A program made the position numbers and the translations under genes. From NCBI RefSeq assembly GCF_001411555.2, contig NC_049912.1, positions 1,381,001 to 1,445,000 of the forward strand: a stretch of 64,000 nt of DNA, read 5' to 3'. Positions 45,890 to 56,798 of the stretch are shown one piece after another; the stretch's first letter is position 1, and each line of letters begins with the position of its first letter. Source of the stretch: Juglans regia (Eukaryota; Streptophyta; Magnoliopsida; Fagales; Juglandaceae). The notes beneath the pieces are model-generated. The model was not told where the DNA came from, ran no database searches, and worked only from the letters and a program-made list of their open reading frames with translations.

Positions 45890-47360
45890 CTTTGTCATTT
45901 GCTCTTTTCCTTGTTCAATGTTCTTTTTCCTTTGATTTTTCTTCTGTCGGCTTGGGGGGACTGATGCGAGGGATAAGTAAAATCTAAGGGAGACACGATA
46001 CTTGGCTCCCCGACTTTCTTCACTAGAGTTTTAGACTGAGGCAATGGGTGGTGCAAGTCCGTAGGAACACGATGCTTGGCTCCCATGATCTTCTCGTCGG
46101 CCTCATAGATTGAAAAGTCCACAGAGACATGGTGACGCTTGGAATCACAGCTATCTAGAAAGTTTGGAGAGAGTGAGAGATCACGTGCCCCCGAATCCTA
46201 GAAGTGATTCAAGGGTATTGAGAGTGTAAGTACTTCCTCCGGACCTGTCGGCGTTGGAGTGCGCCGCCTTAATAGGGAAGGAGTTGATGTCAAGGATTTT
46301 CTTATGCTACCACGCCAATGCTTACCCTACTAGCTAGGTACTGCCCTTCTGGTATCGATACACTTCTTGGGTGGTGGAGAGAATGAGTTTGCACTCTATG
46401 TACTCCCTGGGGGGGAGGAGTTGCATTGTTGAGAGGTCGTCTTACTCTGACTTCTTATTTGGTGGAGGAGGTATGGAGGATTCTGGGGTGCTATATGCCT
46501 GCTGTCCCATCGTTGGAGATGGCATTATGCAAGTCAATCGAAAGACTAAACCAACTTTCCACCGAGGATGGGGTTAGGGCGTTTTTAGGCTCAACAGTCC
46601 CCTTTAATTCTCTCGATGGCTAAGAAGTTGGTTCACTCTTCACCATGAGGCAAGCGGGAATGTCCAATGTATCGCTGGACAAAATAAATAATTTAGCATA
46701 ATTCATCTCTGATCTACGAGTGTAAAATTTGTAAACCTGAGTTGCCTTGTCGGAGACTTGAGGCGTTAGTCGCTCGGCATCCCATTGGGTGGAGAAGAAG
46801 CGAGACGAGGAGCCCAAGGCATCGCTTGTTTGACATTCTGTTGTTGGAGATGTCATTGAGATAGGTAGTTGAAGAACTAGACCTGCTATCCGTCGGGGGA
46901 GGAGTCGGGATGCCTTAGGCCAAGCTCACCCATGTGGTCTCCCAAAGAGGTAATTTTTCGAACAACTAAGAAGCCGATCCGCTCTTTGCTGTGTGGTGGT
47001 GGGGTAAGTTGTTGGGCAATTTGAGACTAGACCCACTCCTACCGGTTGATATCACAGGGAAGATAAGTGTTGGTTTAGGCTAGCACTGATCCCACTCTTT
47101 GTACTAGCGGAGGTCGGGGTAAGTTGTTGAGCAGCCAAGGGGCTGGACTCGCTATTCATCATAGGGGGTGAGATGAGCCTCATCTCCAACGGGAGGTAAG
47201 TTATCGCGCAATTTGGAACTAGACCCGGTCCTGCCTGTTGACGCTCACGAGGAAGGTAAGTGTCTAGCAGTCGAGGGCTGACCCACTCTCCACCGCTAGA
47301 AGGATAGAGCTACCTCTATTGTGACTCATCCCTTTGGTGCCTTGTGGGGAGATAAAGTAG
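45890..47360. other. Repetitive non-coding DNA, probable Ty3/gypsy remnant
   Basis: The first part equals 33860-34661. Beyond the duplication end (46649) the sequence continues with degenerate tandem modules. TTGGAGATGGCATT at 46513 recurs as TTGGAGATGTCATT at 46843, about 330 bases later. GTAAGTTGTTG(G/A)GCA recurs at 47004 and 47119, with a variant at 47196. No coding capacity recognised. Such internal tandem repeats are known in Tat-lineage gypsy elements, and Tat-like protease lies next door, so I assign it there tentatively. Confidence 0.4.
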
Positions 47361-47363
47361 TTG

Positions 47364-47513
47364 TTGATGAAGATTTCGTTGGTGAAGATCGCGTCGGTGG
47401 AGATCACTTTGGCAGAGATTGTGTCAATGAAACTTACATTGGTGGAGATTATGTTAATAGAGTTTACATCGGTGGAGATTAATTTGATGGAGATTACGTT
47501 GATGGAGATTACG
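47364..47513. repeat. 15-bp minisatellite, ten units
   Basis: Ten consecutive 15-base units of consensus TTGRTGGAGATTACG, diverged but all exactly 15 long; the last two are identical. On the + strand every unit is open and reads as a Leu/Ser-Val/Met-Glu/Lys-Ile-x pentapeptide. Confidence 0.85.
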
Positions 47514-47599
47514 TTTTATTCCTGAAAAGTCACATTCTCATTAATAGAATTTACACATTGATGCGAAAATGTAAATTACAAGTCATAAGATTCCTTCAC

Positions 47600-48148
47600 A
47601 GTGAATCTCTCACAAACGCTTGACGTCCCGTGGGCGTGGACCACGTGCACCCCGCCACCCTTTGGCTTCAATGCTTGCGAGTAACACTCCCACGTTAGGA
47701 CCTATTCTCCTTGAATTTCTCTCACATCTTGAGTGGTTGGAAACTTCATCTTTAAGTGGTAGGTGGACATTATCGCCCTTAAGTTGTTGAGGGTGGGTCA
47801 GCTGACTATGGCGTTGCATGATGAAGGGGCCTTCACCACCAGGAAATCGACTATGGCAGAGGCCGTTGAGGAGGCACTACCCACCAAGACGGACAGTGTG
47901 ATGGTTCTGACTTGCTGGACCACATCCCCAGAGAAGACCTTCAGTGGCATGGGGACTGGTTGGAGTTGGGAGATGTCTATTCTCATTCGAGTGAAGACTT
48001 CCCAGAAAAGGATATATGTGGAGCTGCCATTGTCGATAAGGATCCTCCGAGTGGTGAAGTTGGAGACCAGCATAGTCACCAACAGGGCATCATCGTGCGG
48101 ATAAGGGGCATAGTCACCAACTGGGCACCCGAAACTTGGTAGGGGCAC
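47600..48148 (-). pseudogene. Tat-type Ty3/gypsy protease to RT-start remnant
   Basis: Minus-strand fragment. LLVTMLVSNFTTRRILIDNGSS contains an aspartic-protease motif altered at D-[ST]-G to DNGSS as usual for this lineage. It is followed by SSTYILFWEVFTRM and VPMPLKVFSGD. A linker VDFLVVKAPSSCNAIV leads, after a frame shift, into an RT-start remnant with LASIEAKG at about 47640. The gag upstream is missing: only about 400 bases separate it from the primer-binding site. Confidence 0.75.
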
Positions 48149-48552
48149 GCCATCACGTCCTCACTATATGAGAGGCCTGTGCTGCAGAGAAAATTGTCTA
48201 CCGATGACAATGTGTCCATCTTCCTTGCCATCTCTTCCTACTTCCCTTTGAGGTTACGTAGGTCGTCCTGCATGTTTTTTCTTTCTTCCTATATGTTGCC
48301 TCATTTTCCTACATTTTTGAATCCCACGTGCTTGTTGTTGCTTGGTTTTGTTTCATTTTCTGGCTCGTTGGTGGCCACTTTGAGTGTCTCATTTTACTTC
48401 TAGAGGGTCTCCATCTCAGTAGTAAGTTTTCCCACCAGTTGTTCCATTGTGGCGAGACTCGCTTTCATGTTTGTTGATGATGTTTCTTCCTGTACCCGAC
48501 TTATTTGAGAACAGGTTGTCGTGGGCATACAAAGGACATGTGAAGTCTATAG

Positions 48553-48572
48553 AGATCCCACAGATGGCACCA
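48553..48572 (-). other. Primer-binding site of Tat-type gypsy element
   Basis: On the minus strand TGGTGCCATCTGTGGGATC resembles the TGGCGCCGTCTGTGGGA site found right after the 5' LTR of Tat/Ogre-type plant gypsy elements. It sits one base from the LTR end at 48574. Confidence 0.6.
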
Positions 48573-48573
48573 C

Positions 48574-49238
48574 TGTTAAAATCGTGTTTCAAGCGCCTTT
48601 AACCCGGGTTATGGAAACTCAGGTATTCAGGCTATCACCTGCACACTTTAAGCAAACATGGAGAATGGGGGCCTCGGTGATGGTCATGGAGTCTTCGATG
48701 CTAACGTCAATATATCTTGTTAGTAGTTTGTGCGTAAGCTTAGAGGAATCAGAGAGAGTTCTTCATAACTGAGGATCAACTTTTATACTAGGTTTCGGGT
48801 GGGGACACCTCGTCCTTGACTTTGAGGAACTTATGTCCTTTTCATTGTTCATTTATCAGAATCTTTTAATGCGGAGTGGCTTCTTGACTCACTTTACCTA
48901 GTAGACGTTCCCTATTAAACCTATTTATGCCTACTGTCAGAAGATCGAGGATTCTCCATATTTTCCAACTACCTGCCTGTGCTGGATCCATAGGGCAGGG
49001 TTCATCGGGATGGTGTTAGGGCGGAGAGCCCCATCTGCCCCTACCGTCCACTTTCTCTGTGTATGGGTTACTTCGGGGGTGGGTTTTGCTCATGAATCGA
49101 GTACCCTGCAGAGGCCCACTGACTCCTTTGGAAGAGAGTCGTAGGTCTCGATTGGGCTTGGCCGAGCTCTTCGACTTACTTTCCCAATGGCCCCTAATGG
49201 GTTTGCTATAAGGGCTGATAGGGGGAAAACCCCTTACA
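48574..49238 (-). repeat. Probable 5' LTR of Tat-type gypsy element
   Basis: On the minus strand the segment begins TGTAAGGGGTTTTCCCC (49238) and ends CGATTTTAACA (48574), just before the primer-binding site. No second LTR was found, so length and borders rest on the TGTAA...TTAACA ends alone. Confidence 0.5.
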
Positions 49239-52227
49239 CATATAATTTGTCCTTGTAGTACAAGCAACCTTCCCTCACAGAATATTTAATTCCCTTGACC
49301 GCAGTTTCTAGCAACTATTGAGTCACTGCATCCTAGTTGTTGTACCCTTTAATCTCTTTTAATAACTACAACATAGGCACAAAAATCATAGTCAGGGTGA
49401 TAAGGATTTCTTCTTCCTTTTCTCTCCTACAAAGGGCATCTGCTGCCCCTATTGTCTGACCCATTTTTGTACTCCACCACAAAATCATAGCCCAATAGTC
49501 TGCTTACCCACTTTTGTTGCATTGTTGTCCCCATTTTCTGGTCTAGTAGAAACTTTAGGTTTTGGTGATTTGTTTTCATTGTAAATGGCCTCCCTAGGAT
49601 GTATGGTCTCCACTTTGCATTGTTGAAACCAGTGCAAACAATTACTTTTCATAAGTCGACAATACCAAGGCCCTCCCCTTCAAGGCCTTTTTGCATGAGG
49701 AAAGCTCCCACAACTTACCCAAAGGCATAATACTCTATTTCAAAGGGTAAAGTTGGGTAGTTCCAAAACTGGAGGACTTATCATATTCTATTTGAGATCA
49801 TTAAAGGCTTTTTTTGTTGTTTCAGACCACTTAAATCCATCTTTTTTTAATAATTCTACTAGTGGGGTAGCCACTCTCCCACACCCCTTGATGAACTGCA
49901 TGTATTGCCCAGTCAAACCTAGAAATCCCCGTAGTGATTTTATAGATTTTGGATGAGGCCAATCCCACAAGGCCCCCACCTTTTCTGGGTCCGCTTTTAA
50001 TCCCTGTGCTGAGAAAAAATGCCCCAAATAAGCTACCTTAGGGCTACAAATTTGCACTTGGACATTTTAACATATAATTGGTGTTACCTAAGAATGTCCA
50101 GTGCAGTTTTTAGGTGGAAGGCGCATTGTTCATGCCAAAAGGCATGACAAAGAATTCATTGTGTCCTTCATGGGTCCTAAGGCAGCTCTTGGTATATCCT
50201 CAATTTTGACCCTAATTTGGTGATAACCAGATCTAAGGCCTAATTTTGAGAATATTATAGATCCACACACCTCATCCAATAGTTCCTCCACCACTAGTAT
50301 GGGATATATATCCTTGATAGTAGCTTTATTTTAAGCTCTATAATCAACACAGAGGCATTATGTCCCATCAGTTTTCCTAACAAGTAGGACTGGTAAGAGT
50401 AGGGACTCTGACTTGGCTTAATCACTCTAGTAGAAAGAAGCTCCATCACAATCATTTCTATTTCATCTTTTTGGTAGTAAGGGTTTCTATAGGGTCACAT
50501 CGATATAAGTTTGATTCTAGGTATTAAGGGAATGAAAAGGTTTTGGGATCGATGGGGGGGTAAACCTAGTGGTTCTACAAAAACATTGGAAAATTGGTTA
50601 AGTAGGTATTTTAGTAAGGTTGGGGGTTTAAGGATATTCTTTTCAGCTTCTAGAAGGTGTAACAACACTCCCTTATTCCCCACACAACTAGTCTTAGGTA
50701 TCCCATCCACTTTAATCAATTCGGAACTGGATAGTCCCTTCAACCAGACTGGTTTTCCTGCAACTATAAACTATACTATTAAGGCCTTGAAAATCCTTAG
50801 AATGCATCCTAAGGTCTAAAGCCACACTACGCCCAAAACCAAATCACATCCTGCTAGCATTAGAACATAATGCTTTTGAAGTGAAGTTCATATGTTGGAT
50901 GGACATTGACACTTGCTCAATTTTACTTTCACTAACAATCTGTTCACCACTAGCCACTTTAATGAAGACCCTCTTAGTCATATTTACCCTCAAACTTGCC
51001 ATGCAAACTACAGCTGGGTCAGTAAAATTATGGGTATTGCTTGTGTCTGTGAGTATAACTACCTAGCAGTCCCTAATCCTCCCATTCACCCTCATAGTCT
51101 TGGGGTTTAGACATCCAGCAATAGCACATAAGGAGATTTCTAGTTTCTCATTTAGTGTTATTACATCCACCATTTCTCTCTCAGTGGGGTTCTCCACTAA
51201 AACTCCCACCACTATCTCCTTTGTCTCAGGGGAGTCATAGATCTCCTCAATGCAATATAGCCAAGGCATTTGACACTTATGGTCTGGGCTCCACTTGGTC
51301 TCACAGTAATAGCAAAGACCCTTTCCTCTACGGTCTTTCATTTGAGTTTTGTTGATGTTTTAGATGAGATGTGTGGTTTTACTGGAGTTTTCTGGGATTA
51401 TGGTAGTGGGAGGAAGCATTTGGAAGGGGCTGAGTCAGGGAGATGAGAGGGGTAATCATTACTTCTAACAAATATTTTGTTGCCACCCAAGTTTTCTTCT
51501 TGTAACTTGGCCAAGCTATAGGTTGAGAGGAGAGTGGGGGGGATTAAACATCCTCACTGGGAGGTGAATTTTATCCTAGAGATCACTCAGAAAGCAACTT
51601 AGCTTTTAGTGGTATGATAAGCCCCTTAGTCTATTAGAGAGTGACTCGAAATTGGCCTTGTACTCTTCAATACACACAGTCTGCCGCAACCTAGTCATGG
51701 CCTCCATTGGGTCATCATAACAATTAAGACCAAATCTAGCAAACAAGGCTTTCACAATTTTTTCCCAATCACTTAAATATCCCGATTCATCTAAGTCCTG
51801 AAACCACACCAGGGATTTGTCTTCCACGTGGAATGAAGCTAACCTTAGCTTGTGTTGTGACAGGGTATTATGGAAATTTAAGAATTGTTGTGCCTTATAC
51901 AACTAGCCAATTGGGACCTCACCACAAAACACTAGGAAGTCCAGCTTCATAGCTCGAGCTTGCACCTCTCCCATTGGCACCAAGGCCATGTCCTGTTGCC
52001 CTCCAGATCTATTGGAAGTCTCACCTCTGTCTTGGTTTTTCTTTTGCAACTCTAGGGTTAGGGTGGTCAGCTGCCTTTACAAGGCTAATATCTCAGTTTC
52101 CAAGCTTTTGAACTGAAATTTGGATTTCTTTTTAGTGAATTAAAGCCCTCCTGCAACTATGAAAGCCTTGTACCATCCACCATTAACACGCTCTTGTAGG
52201 TGGGGGATGGAGGTATCTCTGATACCA
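49239..52227 (-). pseudogene. Decayed Ty3/gypsy gag-pol, minus strand
   Basis: From right to left: gag (51902-51606, WFQDLDESG and LFARFG motifs), zinc knuckle (51341 onward, GLCYYCETKWSPDHKC) and protease start. Next come the RT N-terminal part (50743-50495, LPPHRSQNLFIPL) and RT/RNase H (50057-49788, VAYLGHFFSAQG, LRGFLGLTGQYMQF). RNase H continues to about 49440 (WVSRLLGYDFVVEYKNG). The reading continues to an integrase-zinc-finger start LYYKDKLYV near 49225-49250, where it is cut off by the Tat LTR. There are many stops and frameshifts. The Cys-x2-Cys-x7-His-x-Cys knuckle is of the chromovirus kind. Confidence 0.85.
52212..52227 (-). other. Primer-binding site of minus-strand gypsy element
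   Basis: Minus-strand TGGTATCAGAGATACC, the standard initiator-Met-tRNA type site, four bases inside the LTR border at 52232. Confidence 0.8.
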
Positions 52228-52231
52228 AATC

Positions 52232-52732
52232 TGTAACATGCACAAGGGAGAAGGTATTCGTAGGCTCACTTCAAGGGCAAGCTACCTTTAGAGAAGAAGA
52301 GAGAGAGAGAGAGGAGAGATTTTATGCATTCAATTCATAGTGTTCATTTTCTCGCCATCTTAGACCATATAGGCTGATAGTGGTAACAACTTGTAACAAA
52401 CTTACAAAATATTCCTTTTAGATCTATTTGGCGCACTACATATTCAAACATGAAAATTAATAACAACAAATAAACTAACAACAAATTGGACCCGGGCCCA
52501 GGTCAATTTATTTAACTAATTAACTCAAGAACTTCTAGCCCATTTATTGCTTCTATCCACCGAATTGGAGGCCTAGTAATAGGTTTAGCCCATAAGACTG
52601 AAGTTCGCACAAATGCTGAAGTCCACTTTCGGCTTCTAGATGTTTCGTGACATAATGGGACCTTATTGTAATGACTCAAAGAAAGTTCAAATAAATTTTT
52701 GCTCATTCTAAAAACATTTAGTCAATGTTACA
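52232..52732 (-). repeat. 5' LTR of minus-strand gypsy element
   Basis: On the minus strand it begins TGTAACATTGAC and ends GTGCATGTTACA, with matching TGTAAC/GTTACA termini, 501 bases. A (GA)n run lies at 52295-52318. The partner 3' LTR is not in the window, consistent with truncation at 49239. Confidence 0.75.
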
Positions 52733-53028
52733 ATTAGGGTACTTTATAATCAATATAGAGGGTTTAAATATCTCCTTACAAAGTAATGTACAGTCTCATA
52801 TATCACCTTTCTATAGAATATCTAAGGTAATAAATTGTTCAATCTACATAAACAAATATTTTTTGTGATGTTCATAATTATATGTACCTTCGGGTAAGCA
52901 TATGAGCGTGAGAAGCTCTTGTGGAAGAAACATATGTCCAAACTATTGTGCTAAGATGGGAGGAAAGACACGTCCCAAAACAATAAAACATGACAGTAAA
53001 GATCAAGAGGTCGGAATAGATCATTCAT

Positions 53029-53270
53029 GACAGCCCAAAATGTTGAAGTTGCATTGGTAAGACCGAATGGCATGACTAAGAACTCATTTGGACATAAAAA
53101 AATGAGAAGCTAGATAAGGCTAATGTACATATAGTTTGAATAGTTAGCAAACATTAAACTAGTCATGACTTGCACACGCATCTTTCTTTGTGTAGTCTTT
53201 TGATATGTGTATTGGCTAGCCACATTTTGCGCACTACACAAATTTGTATGTTTGTAAAAAAAGCATATAT
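53029..53270. repeat. Third copy of the 240-bp repeat
   Basis: Closely matches 31034-31275 and 43054-43295. The minus-strand reading of its first 70 bases gives [18 protein letters not shown], a gypsy RT motif better preserved than in the other copies. The remaining 170 bases are non-coding. Confidence 0.7.
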
Positions 53271-53558
53271 TAATATATATCTTGCAAACGCGCATGTCTA
53301 CAATTTATACATGACCTTAATTAATAATTAGCCCTTGACGACACTCAAACTAAAGAGCGAATTACTTTTAATTCGATCTTTGGTGAATAAACTCTTTAAT
53401 TATATTAGAATATCTACTTACAGAGATTAAAAAAATATACATTTTAATTAATCTTTTTTCAGTGTGAAACAACCATGCACAAACCCGGCCCCGCTAGAGA
53501 TCGATCCGGCACGAAGCTAGTAAACTATATATATATATATATATGAAAAATCTATTGC

Positions 53559-53594
<36 letters not shown>

Positions 53595-55436
53595 ATATCA
53601 CACATTCGCAATATTACCTTGTAATATTTCTTTAAAAGAATGTACGTTAATAAAACCTTTTGATCTCATCACTGGAATAGCACTGTGGAGGTCTTAAGGC
53701 AACTGAGTCCACTATTTGATGTCGGTCATAGTACTTTTACTAAAGAGTGGTGCTGATTTGCCTTTTTTTTTCTTATTTTTTAATATTTTTTAATATATTT
53801 TTTTTAAAATACATTAATATATTAAAAATTATTTTTTTAATTATTAAATAAAAAAATTAAATACACAAGTAATCAAAATAAATGAATAAAATTAGAGAAC
53901 AAACTAACATTTTCCTTTACTAAATTATATGCATGAGCAGTAAAGGCCCCAATGTCTTCCTCAAGTCGATCGGGAAAACGTACGGCTCGCCTTTTGCTCT
54001 TTTGTTTCTTTAATTATTTCAAAGCTGGTTTGGATGTTGAGAGTCTGATCATCTTAATGTGTAAATATATGCACTCAAATATAAATGTTTTTAAATTTTA
54101 AATTATTAATTATTTCGTTTAATTATTATCTAATTATAATAAAATTTTTAAACAAAACAAAAAAAAAAGAATTTAATTTTTTTAAATTTTAAACAAAAAT
54201 TATAGTAAAAATTTATATTTTAATAATTTTTTTATTCAATTCTTTTTTTTTTAAATTTCATAAAACATCTTAATTCAAATAATTTCATTATAATTCATAA
54301 ATTTTTTTATCTAATGATCCGAACATCGAGGCATCAATCTTCATGTCAGTATTAATGGTACATGCAACTGAAAGCTAATAATTCTGCCTTTTGGTGGATA
54401 ATGTTTACGGCCAGCTTGGAAGATCGAATTAAGTTCCAAGTTGCACTGCAAAAAGTTATAAAAGTTAGGTTTAATAAAGAAATTAGACAAAATTAAATAG
54501 CTAGTATCTAATTGGCTGGCTTAATTAATATATATTAATGAAAGACCTTAAAACGCACGTACGTTACGTATGTACTTACGTGCATGAGTCCCATGAAAAA
54601 TTATGTGCTGTCAGAAATAATTAATATATATAACGCAAATCTCTACATACATAAGTTGGGCGAAAGATATACGATGGACCGGCCCTGACCTGCGAAAAAT
54701 ACAATATCAATTATCATGTGTCTGCTTAAATAAAAATGCATATAGCTCGCTAGCTAGCACTGTCGGGTGCATGTGGATTAATGGTTTCCATTACAGTTTC
54801 GCAGTACTTACAGTACTAGCCCTAATGCATTTCTTGAGTTGTTTAAAAATTTAATCAATATTAGTCTTTGGACAGTACTATATATATTAATACAGTACTT
54901 GGGGTATTTGGGGCTTAGTTTAATGACGATCCAAGAAATCATGATTTAAAAAAATTAATTAATTAAGGCCATAATTAATGCATATGGCCATGCATGGGAC
55001 AGACAAAATACATGATGAATTATGAAAAATATTCTAATTAATGCATGCAGTATTCGACAGTGTTAATTAATATAGTATTACTCATGATCATGTATATATA
55101 AAAAAAATTATGCTGAAAACAAGAAGTGAAAAAGGAAACCCAGACGTTGATGATACATGCATACGACGCTGATCTTCATGATGATCATGCCTGTTACTGC
55201 CAGCTAATTGCTGCCTCCTCATGCATGGTGTTGCTGCATGTTAATTTGGACGTTGCATGCAGTTTTGGTTAATTATTGCTACTCGATCATGTTATACGTA
55301 CTGTTGTGTTATGTACTTTTTTTTTTTTTAAGCATGTTGTGTTGTGTTGTGTACTTAATTGATATTTTGGTTGCTGCTAATTAAGAGTACTTGCAATATT
55401 ACTGCTTTTGTATTGGTTAAAATCTATATATTTAAC
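53271..55436. other. AT-rich intergenic region
   Basis: Includes (TA)n at 53526-53544 and 53564-53592. A probable MITE at about 54020-54330 has left GGTTTGGATGTTGAGA and inverted right TGTTCGGATCATTAGA. An AT-rich palindrome-like stretch lies at 53760-53890. No gene recognised. Confidence 0.45.
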
Positions 55437-55595
55437 ACGAATTCTATGCATTAATTATTATTCACTTTCACACTCCGTATTTATAGTTTATTTTTTTTAT
55501 AGGATGTGAGGATATTTTTCATATAGAGTATGGGGTGCTTTTCATTGAATGTGGGGTGTAGGGTAGTAAATAGAGACTGATGAGAATGATTTTTC
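55437..55595. mobile_element. MITE family GAAAAAT, copy 2 (inverted)
   Basis: The reverse complement starts GAAAAATCATTCTCATCAGTCTC and contains CTACACCCCACATTCAATGAAAAGCACC, closely matching copy 3 at 59705. Confidence 0.65.
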
Positions 55596-55870
55596 TATAT
55601 TCAATGTTGGCTACTTATTCGATTTTTCTGTAGATGTAGATATTATGCTGCTATTGTTACTGCTGAATGTGTTCTCTATGCCCATGATCTAGTCTTAATT
55701 ACTGATCAAATACAAAATTATGTTTACCGAACTCTACTTTGTTTAATTTTCTTCTCATATAGACGTTACATGAAATGTGTTATAGATATGTATGTAATAA
55801 ATCTATGTAATGTTGGTTTCAATCATCCCATATAGGGGCTAGCTTTTGGTTAAAAAACTTATTACTTATC

Positions 55871-55875
55871 CCCCC

Positions 55876-55945
<70 letters not shown>
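55871..55945. repeat. Compound microsatellite C-run/(CA)n/(GA)n
   Basis: CCCCCCCCC followed by about 16 CA units and about 16 GA units. Confidence 0.9.
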
Positions 55946-55950
<5 letters not shown>

Positions 55951-55957
55951 GGAATTC

Positions 55958-56510
55958 TGTTGAAATAGCGCTTCTACAGATTGTTCGCTCGAGTAGTGTT
56001 TCTGTTGCTCGAGCAGTGTTTCTACCGCTCGAGCGAAGCCTCAACCCATGAGTTCGCTCGACACCCACTCGACAGTCAGATCGAGCAGAATGCCGACCCT
56101 CATGTTCGTTCGAGCACCGCTCGACATATCGCTCGAGCGAATGTTCCTTTTTAAGGGCTTTGCATCATTTCAGTATAAATACAAATTATTTCAATTGTAT
56201 TTTCACTTTTTGGCACTTGAGGCAGCCAAATATATACATACAGTAGAGAGAGCGAGTTGTCCTTTTGTGAAAATCTCTAAGTTCATTGGATGTATTGAAG
56301 TTTTGGGATTGAAGACTTTGTGATTGATATATTGTATTCTACCTATGTTGATAATGAATTTATTGAGACCGACCTAGCCAATGGATGTAAGCTTATATTG
56401 AGTCGAACCACTTAAATCTCGGTATTCCGTGTGTGATTGTCGTATTTTGTTTTGTTTTGCTACGGTTGTTATATTTTAATTTAGCCTTTGATAACCGGTT
56501 AATCCCAACA
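55958..56510 (+). mobile_element. Probable solo LTR with GCTCGAGC clusters
   Basis: Starts TGTTGAAATAGCGC and ends AATCCCAACA, giving TGTTG/CAACA inverted ends. A TATA-like AGTATAAATACA lies near 56170. The first 190 bases hold about nine variants of the palindrome CGCTCGAGCG (GCTCGAGT, GCTCGAGC, GTTCGAGC, GCTCGACA). There is no coding and no second LTR. A perfect 5-bp target duplication is not visible; GGAATTC on the left and GGAGTTC on the right are only similar. Could alternatively be a MITE-like repeat. Confidence 0.45.
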
Positions 56511-56798
56511 GGGAGTTCATATTTCCTTTGTTATTGTTTTATCACCCAGCTTTAATGGAATCTTCCAACTTGTAAGGACCCTGATCACATGCTTTGGTTT
56601 TGAAGCCTCACAAGTCACATGCTTGGTTTGGAATCTCACACATGCTCCATCGATATTTTAACCGGCCGCTGATCTTAAACCCCCCTACATGCATGATATA
56701 TACCAATAGGCAATATATATACAACAATATTAGAAGTACTGGTACTAATTCGAAGTCTCTGATCTCTGTGTTCGCTTAGTTCGACATCTCTTTTCATC
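56511..56798. promoter_or_regulatory. Upstream region of fifth CEP gene
   Basis: Contains repeated CACATGCTTTGGTTTTGAAGC / CACATGCTTGGTTTGGAATC (56587 and 56617) and a TATATATA at 56714-56721, about 80 bases before the ATG. Regulatory role inferred only from position. Confidence 0.4.

Larger units (their letters stand above)
34662..46649. repeat. Tandem segmental duplication, copy B (with Copia-2 inside)
   Basis: Second copy of the 27265-34667 unit. It is about 12 kb here because the 4,610-bp Copia element at 36149-40758 inserted after the duplication. Removing the element and its 5-bp target duplication gives about 7.4 kb, equal to copy A. Confidence 0.92.

Noticed and set aside
47364..47513. 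CRISPR-like regular repeat
   Set aside because: Units are contiguous without spacers, and the setting is a plant nuclear retrotransposon region.
47763..48142. Plus-strand open frames of 113 and 76 codons
   Set aside because: They are shadows of the minus-strand Tat-type protease remnant.
55862..56068. 68-codon minus-strand frame with Ser-Leu and Cys-Val runs
   Set aside because: Translation of the (CA)n(GA)n microsatellite.
55958..56510. Full Copia or gypsy element next to the fifth CEP gene
   Set aside because: No coding domains, no second LTR and no clean target duplication were found, so only a probable solo LTR is reported.
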